A DNA stretch of 64,000 bases. Origin: Pseudomonas mendocina. Its GTDB lineage: Bacteria > Pseudomonadota > Gammaproteobacteria > Pseudomonadales > Pseudomonadaceae. Position 1 is the stretch's first letter, and the number at the start of each line of letters is the position of its first letter. The DNA lies in contig NZ_LR134290.1 in NCBI RefSeq assembly GCF_900636545.1, positions 3,038,001 to 3,102,000 on the forward strand. Direction: 5' to 3'. Shown here piece by piece: positions 16,462-27,702 of the stretch. The notes beneath the pieces were generated by a model that worked only from the letters and a program-made list of their open reading frames with translations, was not told the DNA's origin and searched no databases. A program made the position numbers and the translations under genes.

Positions 16462-17208
16462 ATGCTCCCGATCCTGTCCCTGCGTCATTACAGCCACGAA
16501 ATGCTCAGCCACAGCCACGACCATGCCCAGCTCGTGTTCGGTCTGGCTGGCGAGCTGCAATTCGAAGTCGACGGTCAGGGCAGCCGGGTTCTGCGTCATC
16601 ATCTGGCGGTGGTGCCAGCCGAATCGCGCCACACCTGCGGCAGCCCGCGCGGTAGTCAGTGCCTGGTACTGGACCTGCCGGCCAACGACTGGCTCGAGCG
16701 TCAGCTAGGTCACCATGCGAGCGATATCCAGCGCCTGCTGGACAAACCCAACGCCCTGCTGCTCGATCCGTCGCAGGGCCAGTTGCTCAACTGGCTGGCC
16801 AGCAGCCCGATCAACGACCCTGTCATCGCAGGCCAGGGGGCAGCCCTGCTGCTGGGCAGCCTGGCTTGCAGCCGCCAGCATACCGAGACGACCGGCTTGC
16901 CAATGGCAGCCCTGGACCGCTATATCGATCAGCACGCCGCACATCCTCTGCAGGTAGCGGACCTGGCGCGTCTGGCCGGTCTGTCGGTGGCGCGCTTCCA
17001 CGCCCGCTTTCTCACCGAGATCGGGCGCACGCCCATGGAACACATTCGCCAGCGGCGTCTGCAGTTGGCCGAGCAACTGTTGCGTGGCAGTGACCTCGCG
17101 GTTGGCGAAATCGCTTCCCGTGTCGGTTACAACTCGCAAAGCGCTTTCACTGCGGCCCTCTCCCGCCATATGGGGATGACGCCGAGGCAATTGCGTCGCG
17201 CTCGCTAA
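16462..17208 (+). CDS. AraC-family regulator with cupin-type sensor domain
   Basis: This 248-residue regulator has an N-terminal cupin-like domain (S-H-S-H-D-H-A-Q-L-V-F-G, then G-E-L-Q-F-E-V-D-G). Its C-terminal AraC DNA-binding domain (about 150-247) has D-L-A-R-L-A-G-L-S-V-A-R-F-H-A-R-F and R-V-G-Y-N-S-Q-S-A-F-T-A-A-L. GAGGAAA before the ATG at 16462 sets the start; an open extension to 16357 overlaps the plcP promoter and is rejected. It is divergent from plcP, with csaA and an EamA exporter downstream as possible targets. The ligand is unknown. Confidence 0.85.
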   Translation: MLPILSLRHYSHEMLSHSHDHAQLVFGLAGELQFEVDGQGSRVLRHHLAVVPAESRHTCGSPRGSQCLVLDLPANDWLERQLGHHASDIQRLLDKPNALLLDPSQGQLLNWLASSPINDPVIAGQGAALLLGSLACSRQHTETTGLPMAALDRYIDQHAAHPLQVADLARLAGLSVARFHARFLTEIGRTPMEHIRQRRLQLAEQLLRGSDLAVGEIASRVGYNSQSAFTAALSRHMGMTPRQLRRAR

Positions 17209-17417
17209 CGAGCTTGTCGGCGCGATTACCCCGGCAATCGCCTGGACTCCAGCTAGATCCTGGGATGCGCCGTGCGTACGGCAAAACGATCGGCCGCCCC
17301 CCCGTGCGCGTGGCGTACCTACGCAATCGAGAGTCCGGCGACAAAACTCACCACTCCCGCGACAGACAGCTATCGCACGCAGTCCTAGACTGCGCCGCAT
17401 CATCGAAGGAGTACCTC

Positions 17418-17753
17418 ATGCAAACCATCGAATGGCAGGATTTCGAAAAAGTGGAGCTGCGCGTTGGCACCATTCGCAGCGCCCGTCCCAATGAAAAAGC
17501 GGTGAAGCCGGCCTATGTGCTGGAAGTCGATCTCGGCGAACTGGGCCTCAAGACCTCCAGCGCGCAGATCACCGTGCATTACACGTGCGACGAGCTGGTC
17601 GGTCGCCAGGTGCTTTGCGTGTGCAACTTCGCCCCCAAACGCATCGCCGGCGTGCGTTCCGAAGTGCTGGTCACGGGTGTGTATGACAGCGACAACCGAG
17701 TGGTGCTGGCCGGCTTCGACAAGCCGTTGCCTAACGGAGCGCGCCTGGCATGA
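17418..17753 (+). CDS. csaA: tRNA-binding protein CsaA
   Basis: This 111-residue OB-fold protein of the CsaA/EMAP-II tRNA-binding family opens with W-Q-D-F-E-K-V-E-L-R-V-G-T-I. It has K-P-A-Y-V-L-E-V-D-L-G and ends with A-N-G-like G-F-D-K-P-L-P-N-G-A. CsaA dimers bind tRNA and have been credited with chaperone activity in Bacillus. GAAGGAG is seven bases before the ATG. The stop overlaps the next start by four bases (ATGA), so it is translationally coupled to the exporter. The preceding 209 bases hold no gene I can support. Confidence 0.9.
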   Translation: MQTIEWQDFEKVELRVGTIRSARPNEKAVKPAYVLEVDLGELGLKTSSAQITVHYTCDELVGRQVLCVCNFAPKRIAGVRSEVLVTGVYDSDNRVVLAGFDKPLPNGARLA

Positions 17754-18601
17754 GCGAGCGCAACGCCCTACTGGCGATTCACCTGGGTGCACTGCTGTTC
17801 GGCCTGTCAGGCATCTTCGGCAAACTGGCCGCTACCACACCGAACATGATCGCAGGTGGCCGTGCCTTCTTCGCCGTCATCGCCCTGGCTCTGGCCGCCT
17901 TGCTCTGGCGCAGCCGCAACGCGGTTCGCCCGAGTCTGCGGCAGATGGCCCTGCTGGCACTCGGCGGCCTGCTGCTGGGCACCCACTGGGTCACCTTCTT
18001 CGAAGCGGTGAAAGTCTCCGGTGTGGCCATCGCTACCCTGGGTTTCGCCAGCTTCCCGGCCTTCACCATACTGCTGGAGGGGTTGCTGTTTCGCGAGCGC
18101 ACCCGCCCCGGCGAGTTCGCCATGGTCGGCGTGGTGTGCGTGGGGCTGATACTGGTCACACCGGAGTTCAGCCTGGACAGCGGCGCCACCGTCGGCCTGC
18201 TGTGGGCGGTGTTGTCGGGTTTTCTGTTCGCCTTGCTGTCACTGCTCAATCGAGCCAGTACGCGCGGCCTCGACCCGGTAAAGGCCGCGCTGTATCAGAA
18301 CATCACCGTGCTGCTGTGCTTCCTGCCGTTGGCCTGGCCGTCACTGCCCAGCGTGCGCCCGGTGGACTGGCTGTGGCTGGCCATGCTCGGCATCTTTTGC
18401 ACGGGCCTGGCGCACAGCCTGTTCGTCGCCAGCCTGCGCGTGCTCAAGGCACGCACCACGGCGGTCATCTTCGCCCTGGAGCCGGTCTACGGGATTCTGT
18501 TCGCCTGGTGGCTGTTCAGCGAGCAGCCGACGCTGCGCATGCTGGCCGGCGGTTTGCTGATCGTCAGCGCGATCTTCGTTTCAGCGCGAATGGCACGCTG
18601 A
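17750..18601 (+). CDS. EamA/DMT-superfamily exporter
   Basis: This 283-residue transporter has ten predicted helices in two EamA halves. The first begins L-G-A-L-L-F-G-L-S-G-I-F-G-K-L. The second ends with the typical A-V-I-F-A-L-E-P-V-Y-G-I-L-F-A-W-W-L-F motif and G-G-L-L-I-V-S-A-I. Such proteins export amino acids or small metabolites; the substrate cannot be told. The start overlaps csaA by four bases. Confidence 0.88.
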   Translation: MSERNALLAIHLGALLFGLSGIFGKLAATTPNMIAGGRAFFAVIALALAALLWRSRNAVRPSLRQMALLALGGLLLGTHWVTFFEAVKVSGVAIATLGFASFPAFTILLEGLLFRERTRPGEFAMVGVVCVGLILVTPEFSLDSGATVGLLWAVLSGFLFALLSLLNRASTRGLDPVKAALYQNITVLLCFLPLAWPSLPSVRPVDWLWLAMLGIFCTGLAHSLFVASLRVLKARTTAVIFALEPVYGILFAWWLFSEQPTLRMLAGGLLIVSAIFVSARMAR

Positions 18602-18611
18602 TCCTGAAGCT

Positions 18612-18893
18612 CTAACGGTCGTTATGGCCCAGATCGCGCCCCGGGTCGATCTGGTCACGCACTCTCTGCTTCAGCACCTTGGCCTCGGGGAAGCCACCAT
18701 CGGCCTTGCGCTCCCAGATCTGCCGGCCATCACAGAGGATACGAAACACCCCGCCATTACCGGGCTCCAGGCTGACCCGCCCCAGCTCATCGGCAAAGGT
18801 ACTGAGCAGCTCCTGAGCCAGCCAGGCGGCGCGCAGCAACCATTGGCATTGGGTGCAATAGGTGATGACGATTTCAGGCTTCTGATCGGACAT
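18612..18893 (-). CDS. SelT/SelW/SelH (Rdx)-family CxxC protein
   Basis: This 93-residue thioredoxin-like protein of the Rdx family has the redox motif C13-T-Q-C16 right after the first strand (I-V-I-T-Y-C). L-R-A-A-W-L-A-Q-E-L-L and G-G-V-F-R-I-L-C-D-G-R-Q-I-W follow. Eukaryotic SelW has selenocysteine in this motif; here both are cysteine. The ATG at 18893 is the first that fits; longer frames run into the plpD promoter. It is divergent from plpD (71 bases between starts) and converges with the exporter gene. Its redox partner is unknown. Confidence 0.85.
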   Translation of the reverse strand: MSDQKPEIVITYCTQCQWLLRAAWLAQELLSTFADELGRVSLEPGNGGVFRILCDGRQIWERKADGGFPEAKVLKQRVRDQIDPGRDLGHNDR

Positions 18894-18964
18894 GACAACG
18901 GCTCTACGATGGGGCTTGGTGCCTATAATAGCGGCCTTTGTCTCTGCTTCTGTCGGAAACTGCC

Positions 18965-21151
18965 ATGCGTCGCCTGCTCGTTGCACTGATCTGCCTGCTC
19001 GCCCTGTCCAGCCTGCCTGCCATCGCCGCCGAACGCGTCGGCCTGGTGCTATCGGGCGGCGCCGCTCGCGGGTTGGCACACATCGGTGTGCTCAAGGCCC
19101 TGGAGGAACAAGGCATTCGTATCGATGCCATCGCCGGCACCAGCATGGGCGCCATCGTCGGCGGGCTCTATGCCGCCGGCTATTCGGTGCCCGAACTGGA
19201 GCGACTGGCGCTGGAGCTGGACTGGCAGCAGGCGCTCTCCGACTCGCCACCCCGTGAGGACGTACCTTTCCGGCGTAAGCAGGACGACCGCGATTTTCTG
19301 ATCAAGCAGAAACTCAGCTTCCGTGACGATGGCAGCCTGGGCCTTCCGCTGGGCGTGATCCAAGGCCAGAACCTGGCACTGCTGCTGGAGAGCCTGCTGG
19401 TGCACCGTAGCGCCACGCGCGACTTCGACCAGTTGCCGGTCCCCTATCGCGCCGTTGCCACCGACGTGGTCAGCGGCGAGCAGGTAATCATGGGCACTGG
19501 GCACTTGCCGCAGGTGATGCGCGCCAGCATGTCGATTCCCGCGGTATTCGCCCCGGTCGAGGTGGATGGCCGTCTACTGGTCGACGGTGGCATGGTCAAC
19601 AACGTGCCGATCGATGTCGCGCGGCAGATGGGCGTCGATCATGTCATCGTCGTCGACCTCGGCATGCCGCTGAAACCAGCCAAGGAGCTGCTCACCGTGG
19701 TCGACGTGATGAACCAGTCGATCAACCTGATGATGCGCAAGAACTCCGAGGAACAGCTACGGACGCTGACCGCCGATGACGTATTGATCCAGCCGCCGCT
19801 GGCCGGCTTCGGCGTCGCTGACTTCAACCGTGGCGAGCAAATGATGGATGCGGGCTACCGCGCCGCGCAGGCCCGGGCCGAACAGCTGGCCCGCCTGCGT
19901 ACCAGCAGCGCCGGCAACCCGGCACTGGCCATGGCCCGCACCCGCGAGCAGCGCACCCCGGTGATCCGCGAGATTCACGTAGAGAACGACTCTAAAGTCG
20001 GCGACGAGGTAATTCGCCGACACATCCGCCAGCCTCTCGGCGAACCGTTGGACATGGATCGCCTGCAAAAGGACATGGGCACGCTCTACGGCCTGGACTA
20101 CTTCGAGCGCGTGCAGTACCGCGTGGAGCCGCTGGACGAGCGCGGCAGTGCCCTGGTGATCGACGCCAGAGGCAAACGCACCGGCACCGACTACCTGCGC
20201 CTGGGGCTGAACCTGTCCGATGACATGCGCGGCGACAGCGCCTTCAACATCGGCGCCAGTTACCGCGTCAACGGCATCAACGAACTGGGTGCCGAGTGGC
20301 TGACTCGCTTGCAGCTGGGCGACCGCCAGGAGCTCTACAGCGAGTTCTACCAACCGCTGGACGCCGGCTCACGCTACTTCGTCGCACCCTATCTATTCGG
20401 CGAGGCGCAGAACGTCGAAGCGATCCTGGACAACGATCCCATCGCCGAGTACCGCCTGGAACGCTACGGCTATGGCCTCAATCTGGGTCGGCAGATCGCC
20501 AACAACGGGGAGATTCGCTTCGGCATCGGCCAGGCCTGGGGCGAAGCGGATGTCCGCGTCGGTGAGCGCGAGCTGCCCAGTTTCAGCTTCAGCGAGGGCT
20601 ATTACGAGCTGCTGTACTCCTTCGACACGCTCGACAACCTCGACTTCCCGCGTACCGGTGAGGATATCGGCCTGATGCTGCGCAAGTACGACCGCGGCCT
20701 GGGCTCGGACGACGATTATCGTCAGTGGCAGCTGAAACTGGACAAGGCCTACAGCCACGGCCCCAACACCTGGTTGTTCGGCGGTCGCTATGGACGCACC
20801 CTGGATGAAGCGCAAGTGGTCACTTCGGGCTTTATCCTTGGCGGTGCGCAGGAGCTGTCCGGCTTTCGTCAGGATTCGCTGAGCGGCCAGAACATGGCAC
20901 TGGCGCGAATGATCTACTACCGACGACTGACCCAGAATTCGCTGCTACCGCTGAATTTCCCGCTGTACCTGGGCATGTCGCTGGAACGTGGCCGCGCGTG
21001 GAACAATGACAACGCCTTCGACAGTGGTTACATCAACGCGGCCAGTATCTTCCTCGGCCTGGATACGCCGCTCGGTCCGCTCAACTTCAGCTACGGCTTC
21101 AACGACGAGCGGGAAAAGGCGCTGTACCTGAATCTCGGCAAGAGTTTCTGA
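18965..21151 (+). CDS. plpD: Patatin-like phospholipase PlpD (type Vd secretion)
   Basis: This 728-residue protein is the same size as P. aeruginosa PlpD. A signal peptide (1-22) is followed by a patatin lipase domain with oxyanion loop G-G-A-A-R-G (31-36), S60 in G-T-S-M-G and D207 in V-D-G-G-M, exactly the catalytic positions reported for PlpD. A POTRA-like linker (about 335-400) and a 16-strand barrel end in Phe. Type Vd autotransporters carry the lipase across the outer membrane by themselves. A TATAAT at 18924-18929 is a likely -10. The gene order plpD, fimV-like, marR matches PA3339-PA3341. Confidence 0.94.
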   Translation: MRRLLVALICLLALSSLPAIAAERVGLVLSGGAARGLAHIGVLKALEEQGIRIDAIAGTSMGAIVGGLYAAGYSVPELERLALELDWQQALSDSPPREDVPFRRKQDDRDFLIKQKLSFRDDGSLGLPLGVIQGQNLALLLESLLVHRSATRDFDQLPVPYRAVATDVVSGEQVIMGTGHLPQVMRASMSIPAVFAPVEVDGRLLVDGGMVNNVPIDVARQMGVDHVIVVDLGMPLKPAKELLTVVDVMNQSINLMMRKNSEEQLRTLTADDVLIQPPLAGFGVADFNRGEQMMDAGYRAAQARAEQLARLRTSSAGNPALAMARTREQRTPVIREIHVENDSKVGDEVIRRHIRQPLGEPLDMDRLQKDMGTLYGLDYFERVQYRVEPLDERGSALVIDARGKRTGTDYLRLGLNLSDDMRGDSAFNIGASYRVNGINELGAEWLTRLQLGDRQELYSEFYQPLDAGSRYFVAPYLFGEAQNVEAILDNDPIAEYRLERYGYGLNLGRQIANNGEIRFGIGQAWGEADVRVGERELPSFSFSEGYYELLYSFDTLDNLDFPRTGEDIGLMLRKYDRGLGSDDDYRQWQLKLDKAYSHGPNTWLFGGRYGRTLDEAQVVTSGFILGGAQELSGFRQDSLSGQNMALARMIYYRRLTQNSLLPLNFPLYLGMSLERGRAWNNDNAFDSGYINAASIFLGLDTPLGPLNFSYGFNDEREKALYLNLGKSF

Positions 21152-21155
21152 AACG

Positions 21156-21183
21156 ACGAGGCCGCGCAGTTGCGCGGCCTCGT
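21156..21183. terminator. Hairpin at the plpD / fimV-like convergence
   Basis: ACGAGGCCGCGC (21156-21167) pairs perfectly with GCGCGGCCTCGT (21172-21183) around an AGTT loop. It sits between the convergent stops of plpD and the fimV-like gene and can serve both strands. There is no clear T-run on either side, so a purely intrinsic terminator is only probable. Confidence 0.65.
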
Positions 21184-21201
21184 TGGGTCCAACAGAGCCA
21201 A

Positions 21202-23304
21202 TCAGGCGATTTCTGCCAGTAGCTGACGTGCGGCCTTCCTCTGCTCATCATCACCGTGATCGATCACCTCATTGAGGATGTCGCAGGCAGCCGCGATATC
21301 GCCCTGCTTGATATAGGCCAGGGCCTGGTTGAGCTGGGTCATGTGCTCCGGGTTGCCTGCCAACTGATCGATATCACCCTGCAGTGCCGCGGTGGCATCG
21401 GCGTCGCCAGCGAAGGCATCGAGGAAGTTCTCGTCCACCTCTTCGCTGAGCACCATCTCCATCTCGCTGAAGGCGCTCAGCTGTTCGTCCTCGTGGTGCA
21501 GCTCGAACACCTCGGGCAGCTCCTGCAGGTTGCTGGCGAAAGACGCGTCGAACTCCGGTTCGGCAGACGCCCTGGGCTTGGCTTTGGCCTTGGTCGGGAA
21601 TGGGCTGACCAGATCCCAGTCAGCATCCAGGGACAGGTCATCGAGGTTGAGCTGGAAGTCGGTCTCGGCAACAGGTTCGGCCACTGGCTGCAGCGGCGCG
21701 ACCGGCTCGCTCTCTGCCTGCGGTGATGCCTGAAGGTTCGGATGACGGGCCTTCAGTGCATCGATGCGTGCGGCGTCGAACTCCTCGGCACGCAGCACCG
21801 CCTCTTCACGGGCGAAACCTGCGCCATCACCCTGCATTGCCAGAACCTCCAGCAGACGGAAACGCAGGTCACTGCGTTGCGGCTGCTGAGCCAAAGCCTT
21901 ACTCAGCTCGCCACGCGCCTCGCTGATACGCCCATAGGCGATGTAGACATTGGCAGCCTCGAGCGGATCGACCTGCCCTTGCGCGCGCACGGGTGCCGGA
22001 GCCGGCGCCACCTTTGCGACAGGCGCAGCGGCGATGGGAGCGACTGCCGCAGCGCTTTGCGCACGGGCAGGTTGTGGCGGCGTTTCCTTCTTGGGCTGAA
22101 CCTGCACCACCGCCCTGGATTTCTCGCCACGCCGCCGAGCGGCCCAGAACAGGGCGCCGAGCAATAGCAGCAGGCCAATGCCACCGGCGAGGAAAGTCGA
22201 CCACCAGCCGCGCTCTGCGACCACCGGTTCCTCGACAGTTACCGGCGCTGCGGCAGCGGGTTCAGCGACGGGTTCGACCGGCGTACGTGCCGACAACTCA
22301 GCCAACTGAGCGTCCTTCTGCGCCAGTTGCTCCTGCAACTGCTGAAGTTGTAACTGAAGCTGCGCCAATCCCTGTTGCAGCTGCAGATTCTCCGCGGCCT
22401 GATTGGCCAGTTCCAGATCGACCTGACGCTGCTTTTCTGCCAGTTGCAACAGGCTGTCAGCCTGCTCCGGCGCGGGCTCCACAGATGTTGCTGGCGCACT
22501 CACAGGGCCTTCGGCACTGGTGTCTGCGGCAACGACAGGCGGGACCTCTGCCGCCGTGGAAGGTGCCGGAGCAACCGCCGGCGCAGGCGCTGCCGTGCGA
22601 GCGGCATCCGGCAGCAGCAGGTCGGCACCGGCCTGCAAGCGGCTCGGATCGCCGCCTGCGAAAGCGTTCGGGTTGAGCGCGAGAATCCCCTCCATCAGTG
22701 CCTGCTGGGACAGCGTACTGCCCTGTTCACGCAGACGCGCGGCAATCAGCCAGAGACTGTCGCCACGAGCGACTTGATGACGATGGCCCGCAGCGGCGCT
22801 GGGCGGCGTGACCGTTCTGAGCGACGAAGCCGGAGCCGCAATGGGAGCGGACGCCTGTGTCACAGACGCCGCACTCGGCGCAGCCGCCACGGTGGTATAA
22901 GCCGAGGAGCCCGGTGGGTCGAGCAGCACGGTGTACTCACGTAGCAACTGACCGTTGGGGCGTGCCACTTCGACGATGAAATTCAGGTAGGGCTCGCGCA
23001 CCGGACGGCTCGAGACCACGCGGATCACGCTACGCGAACCGCGCAGAAGCGGTGTAAAGCGCAAATCATTGAGAAAGTAGAAGCGTTCGACCCCCGAACG
23101 ATTGAACACATCGGCGGGCGCCAGACCGACGCGCAAATCCTGCGCGCCCAGGTCCCCCACTTCAAGCAACTCGATTTCGGCTTCGAAAGGCTGATTCAAC
23201 GCCGAATGCAGCGTGATCTCACCCAAACCAAGCGCCGGCGCCATCCCCGAGTACAGAGCGGACCCCGACGCCAAACCCAACATTAACTGACGCACCCGAG
23301 CCAT
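21202..23304 (-). CDS. FimV-like LysM/TPR inner-membrane protein
   Basis: This 700-residue protein is built like FimV. It has a signal peptide, a FimV N-terminal domain (L-G-E-I-T-L-H-S-A-L-N-Q-P-F at 27-40) and a LysM domain (about 176-235, G-D-S-L-W-L-I-A). A glutamine-rich coiled coil (about 290-345) precedes a single membrane helix (about 377-396). An acidic cytoplasmic part carries a TPR-like region and the conserved FimV C-terminal domain (A-L-A-Y-I-K-Q-G-D-I-A-A-A-C-D-I-L near the end). GGAGGT precedes the ATG at 23304. It is the PA3340 counterpart rather than the longer polar-hub FimV (PA3115). A role in envelope or pilus organisation is inferred. Confidence 0.85.
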   Translation of the reverse strand: MARVRQLMLGLASGSALYSGMAPALGLGEITLHSALNQPFEAEIELLEVGDLGAQDLRVGLAPADVFNRSGVERFYFLNDLRFTPLLRGSRSVIRVVSSRPVREPYLNFIVEVARPNGQLLREYTVLLDPPGSSAYTTVAAAPSAASVTQASAPIAAPASSLRTVTPPSAAAGHRHQVARGDSLWLIAARLREQGSTLSQQALMEGILALNPNAFAGGDPSRLQAGADLLLPDAARTAAPAPAVAPAPSTAAEVPPVVAADTSAEGPVSAPATSVEPAPEQADSLLQLAEKQRQVDLELANQAAENLQLQQGLAQLQLQLQQLQEQLAQKDAQLAELSARTPVEPVAEPAAAAPVTVEEPVVAERGWWSTFLAGGIGLLLLLGALFWAARRRGEKSRAVVQVQPKKETPPQPARAQSAAAVAPIAAAPVAKVAPAPAPVRAQGQVDPLEAANVYIAYGRISEARGELSKALAQQPQRSDLRFRLLEVLAMQGDGAGFAREEAVLRAEEFDAARIDALKARHPNLQASPQAESEPVAPLQPVAEPVAETDFQLNLDDLSLDADWDLVSPFPTKAKAKPRASAEPEFDASFASNLQELPEVFELHHEDEQLSAFSEMEMVLSEEVDENFLDAFAGDADATAALQGDIDQLAGNPEHMTQLNQALAYIKQGDIAAACDILNEVIDHGDDEQRKAARQLLAEIA

Positions 23305-23403
23305 GTGACCTCCAGGGTTATCCGGCTCGAACGCCACCTCCTCGACTTCCTGTCCGAGCTTCCCTTGGCCGGGAGGTTGGCGCCCTTGAAAGTTCCGAGA
23401 ACG

Positions 23404-23424
23404 CTCGACAAGGTCCTTGTCGAG
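23404..23424. promoter_or_regulatory. Perfect 21-nt dyad in the fimV-like leader
   Basis: CTCGACAAGG (23404-23413) and CCTTGTCGAG (23415-23424) are exact inverse complements around one T, 100 bases upstream of the fimV-like start. It could be an operator or a leader hairpin. The rest of the 280-base gap up to marR holds no gene I can support. Confidence 0.5.
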
Positions 23425-23584
23425 GCCGTCTCGAATAGCATTATGGCTACTAATTCACAAAGTAGCGGTTTGGACGCCAGTTTGCCGACGAAAGCACGGT
23501 GCCATCAAGCTTAATCAGTCAAAAGTTAGGCACTAAATGCCTTCGATCAAAAAAGTGATCGCAAATTTGACAGTACGGAAGGAA

Positions 23585-24016
23585 TCACTTCACCAGATTG
23601 CCGAGGACTCGAGCATGCACCTGCTGACAACGGCGCAGATCGTCCTCATCGATACCGGCAAACACTTCATGGCGGAGCTGGGTGGAGATCGCCTCGATCT
23701 TCTCGATCAGCGGCTGCGCCTTGGGCCGCAGGGCAATCTTCTTGGCACGGCGGTCTTCAGGTACGGCTACTCGGGTCACCAGGCCCTGGCTTTCCAGGCT
23801 GTCGAGCAGCCGCGCCAGCGTAGGCCCTTCCACTCCGACACTTTGCGCCAGTTCACGCTGAGTGGGCATTTCTGTGAAGCGCGCCAGGTGCAACAGCACC
23901 AGCCAACGCGCCTGGGACAGGCCGAGGCCGACCAGACGTCTGTCGAGTTCGGAACGCCAGGCACGTGACAGCTGGGCGACTTGCATGGCAAAACGGTGTT
24001 GATCGGGGTAAGACAT
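23585..24016 (-). CDS. MarR-family transcriptional regulator
   Basis: This 143-residue winged-helix repressor has helices around L-S-Q-A-R-W-L-V-L-L-H-L-A-R-F and P-T-Q-R-E-L-A-Q-S-V-G-V-E-G-P-T-L-A-R-L-L (recognition). The wing is D-R-R-A-K-K-I-A-L, typical of MarR/SlyA proteins. It is close in order and length to PA3341. An 11-base dyad lies 31 bases upstream and is a candidate autoregulatory site. Target and ligand are not predictable. Confidence 0.88.
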   Translation of the reverse strand: MSYPDQHRFAMQVAQLSRAWRSELDRRLVGLGLSQARWLVLLHLARFTEMPTQRELAQSVGVEGPTLARLLDSLESQGLVTRVAVPEDRRAKKIALRPKAQPLIEKIEAISTQLRHEVFAGIDEDDLRRCQQVHARVLGNLVK

Positions 24017-24046
24017 GGGCTAGCGGACTCATACAAAGGTCAAAAA

Positions 24047-24057
24047 CTAATTATTAG
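24047..24057. promoter_or_regulatory. Candidate MarR operator
   Basis: CTAATTATTAG is a perfect palindrome immediately followed by CTAGCTAG, in an AT-rich patch 31 bases before the marR start. MarR proteins usually bind such AT-rich dyads at their own promoter. Inference from position and symmetry only. Confidence 0.4.
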
Positions 24058-24148
24058 CTAGCTAGCCATAACCCGATGCGCAGGGCAAGCGCAGATTGCG
24101 TCGCGAGCGTTGCAGAATGCGACCGAATGTCTGCGGCACTACAGAAAG

Positions 24149-25309
24149 TCAGGCCGCCACCTGATTGCGTCCGAAAGCCTTGGCCTCGTACAAGGCACGA
24201 TCAGCCTGTTCGTAGAGCTGACTCAATTCGGGCTGGGTCTCGGGGCACAGGCAGGCGACGCCAATGGACATGGTCAGCATGTCGCCGCTGTCGGAACCAC
24301 GATGGGCGATGCCTGCCTCCTCCAGTGACTGGCGCAAGGCTTCGGCACGCTGCCGAGCTTCGTCGGCACCGATATCGAACAGCAACAGAGCGAACTCCTC
24401 GCCACCGAGCCGCACACCAATGTCCAGTGGCCGCCGAGCGGCCTGCTCTATCAACGCACCAACACGCTGCAGCGCGACGTCGCCAGCCTGGTGACCGTAG
24501 CAATCGTTGTAGGCCTTGAAGTGGTCGATGTCGCAAAGCAGCAACGCCAGTGACTTGCCGTCGCGCTGCGCCTGGCGCCACAGGCGCTCGAACTGCCGAT
24601 TGAAGCTGCGCCGGTTGTGCAGGCCGGTGAGGCTGTCGTGATAGGCGAGCAGGCGCATCAGGCGGCTGATCAGGAAATGCTCGCGCGACTTGTACTCCAG
24701 CAGATAGCAACCGACGGCGCCGATCAGGTTGCCGAACGCGAGAAACAGCACGTTATTGACCAGCCTCGGTACGGGCAGCCCTGCGAACCATTCGGCCAAC
24801 ACGTACGCAAGCAGCACCACCAGCGAGCAGGCCAACGCCTCGCTCAGGCGCAGGCCAACCAGAAAATACGCCGCCATGCTTACCAGCAGCAGGCCTTCAT
24901 ACGGATAGCTGGGATCGGCATGGTGGGCGATGCCAACGATAATTGCCGCGCCCACGCCAAGCACCAGGATGCAGGTCATGCTCAATGGAAGTAGCAGGTG
25001 GATATGCCGGCGCTGCAGGATCAGCGCGGCACACACCAGCAGGATGACCAGCACCACGATCCGCATGGCGATCACCCAGCCGAGATGCGATGCGGGCACC
25101 ACCAGCACGTCGAGCGCAGCCAAAGCCAGCCAGATGAGCGTGGCGACGCTCAGCGCGATGCGTTTGAGCTCGAAGCTGTCTTCGAGCATGTGGGCGCGGT
25201 ATTCGCGCTCGAGCACGCGGGAAAAACGCAACCAGCGAAACCCCAGGCTGAGCTGGTCGGCATAGGGGCTCGGACGAACTTCATCGAGCCAGGCGTGATA
25301 GTTAGGCAC
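24149..25309 (-). CDS. Membrane diguanylate cyclase (HsbD-like)
   Basis: This 386-residue protein has five or six N-terminal membrane helices (about 50-205) followed by a GGDEF domain with the active signature R-L-G-G-E-E-F. D-S-L-T-G-L-H-N-R-R-S-F and D-I-D-H-F-K-A-Y-N-D are also present, so it should make c-di-GMP. No I-site RxxD is obvious before GGEEF. The start is a GTG at 25309: GAGG lies five bases upstream and the open extension would enter recQ. Position beside recQ, marR and the fimV-like gene matches P. aeruginosa hsbD (PA3343). Its c-di-GMP could feed LapD encoded nearby; that is inference. Confidence 0.82.
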   Translation of the reverse strand: MPNYHAWLDEVRPSPYADQLSLGFRWLRFSRVLEREYRAHMLEDSFELKRIALSVATLIWLALAALDVLVVPASHLGWVIAMRIVVLVILLVCAALILQRRHIHLLLPLSMTCILVLGVGAAIIVGIAHHADPSYPYEGLLLVSMAAYFLVGLRLSEALACSLVVLLAYVLAEWFAGLPVPRLVNNVLFLAFGNLIGAVGCYLLEYKSREHFLISRLMRLLAYHDSLTGLHNRRSFNRQFERLWRQAQRDGKSLALLLCDIDHFKAYNDCYGHQAGDVALQRVGALIEQAARRPLDIGVRLGGEEFALLLFDIGADEARQRAEALRQSLEEAGIAHRGSDSGDMLTMSIGVACLCPETQPELSQLYEQADRALYEAKAFGRNQVAA

Positions 25310-25400
25310 CGTCACCTCGTCATCTGGCGGCCTGCTCGACACCTTAGCCTTGTCATGGAGATGACGCCAGAAGCGCAGCGGCGAGTTCGCCACCCATGCT

Positions 25401-27533
<2,133 letters not shown>

Positions 27534-27702
27534 GAAGGCCTCCAAATCGAGCCGCGCATTATGCCGCAGGAACGCACCGAACAGGGCGCCTACCCGTCCG
27601 AAGCCGCTCAATCGCCTCTTGCAGAGCGCCTATGCTGGTCGCAGAGGCGGCGGTGAACTAGAATCCAACCTCGTTTATCCCAAGCCCCAAGGTAACCGCA
27701 CG

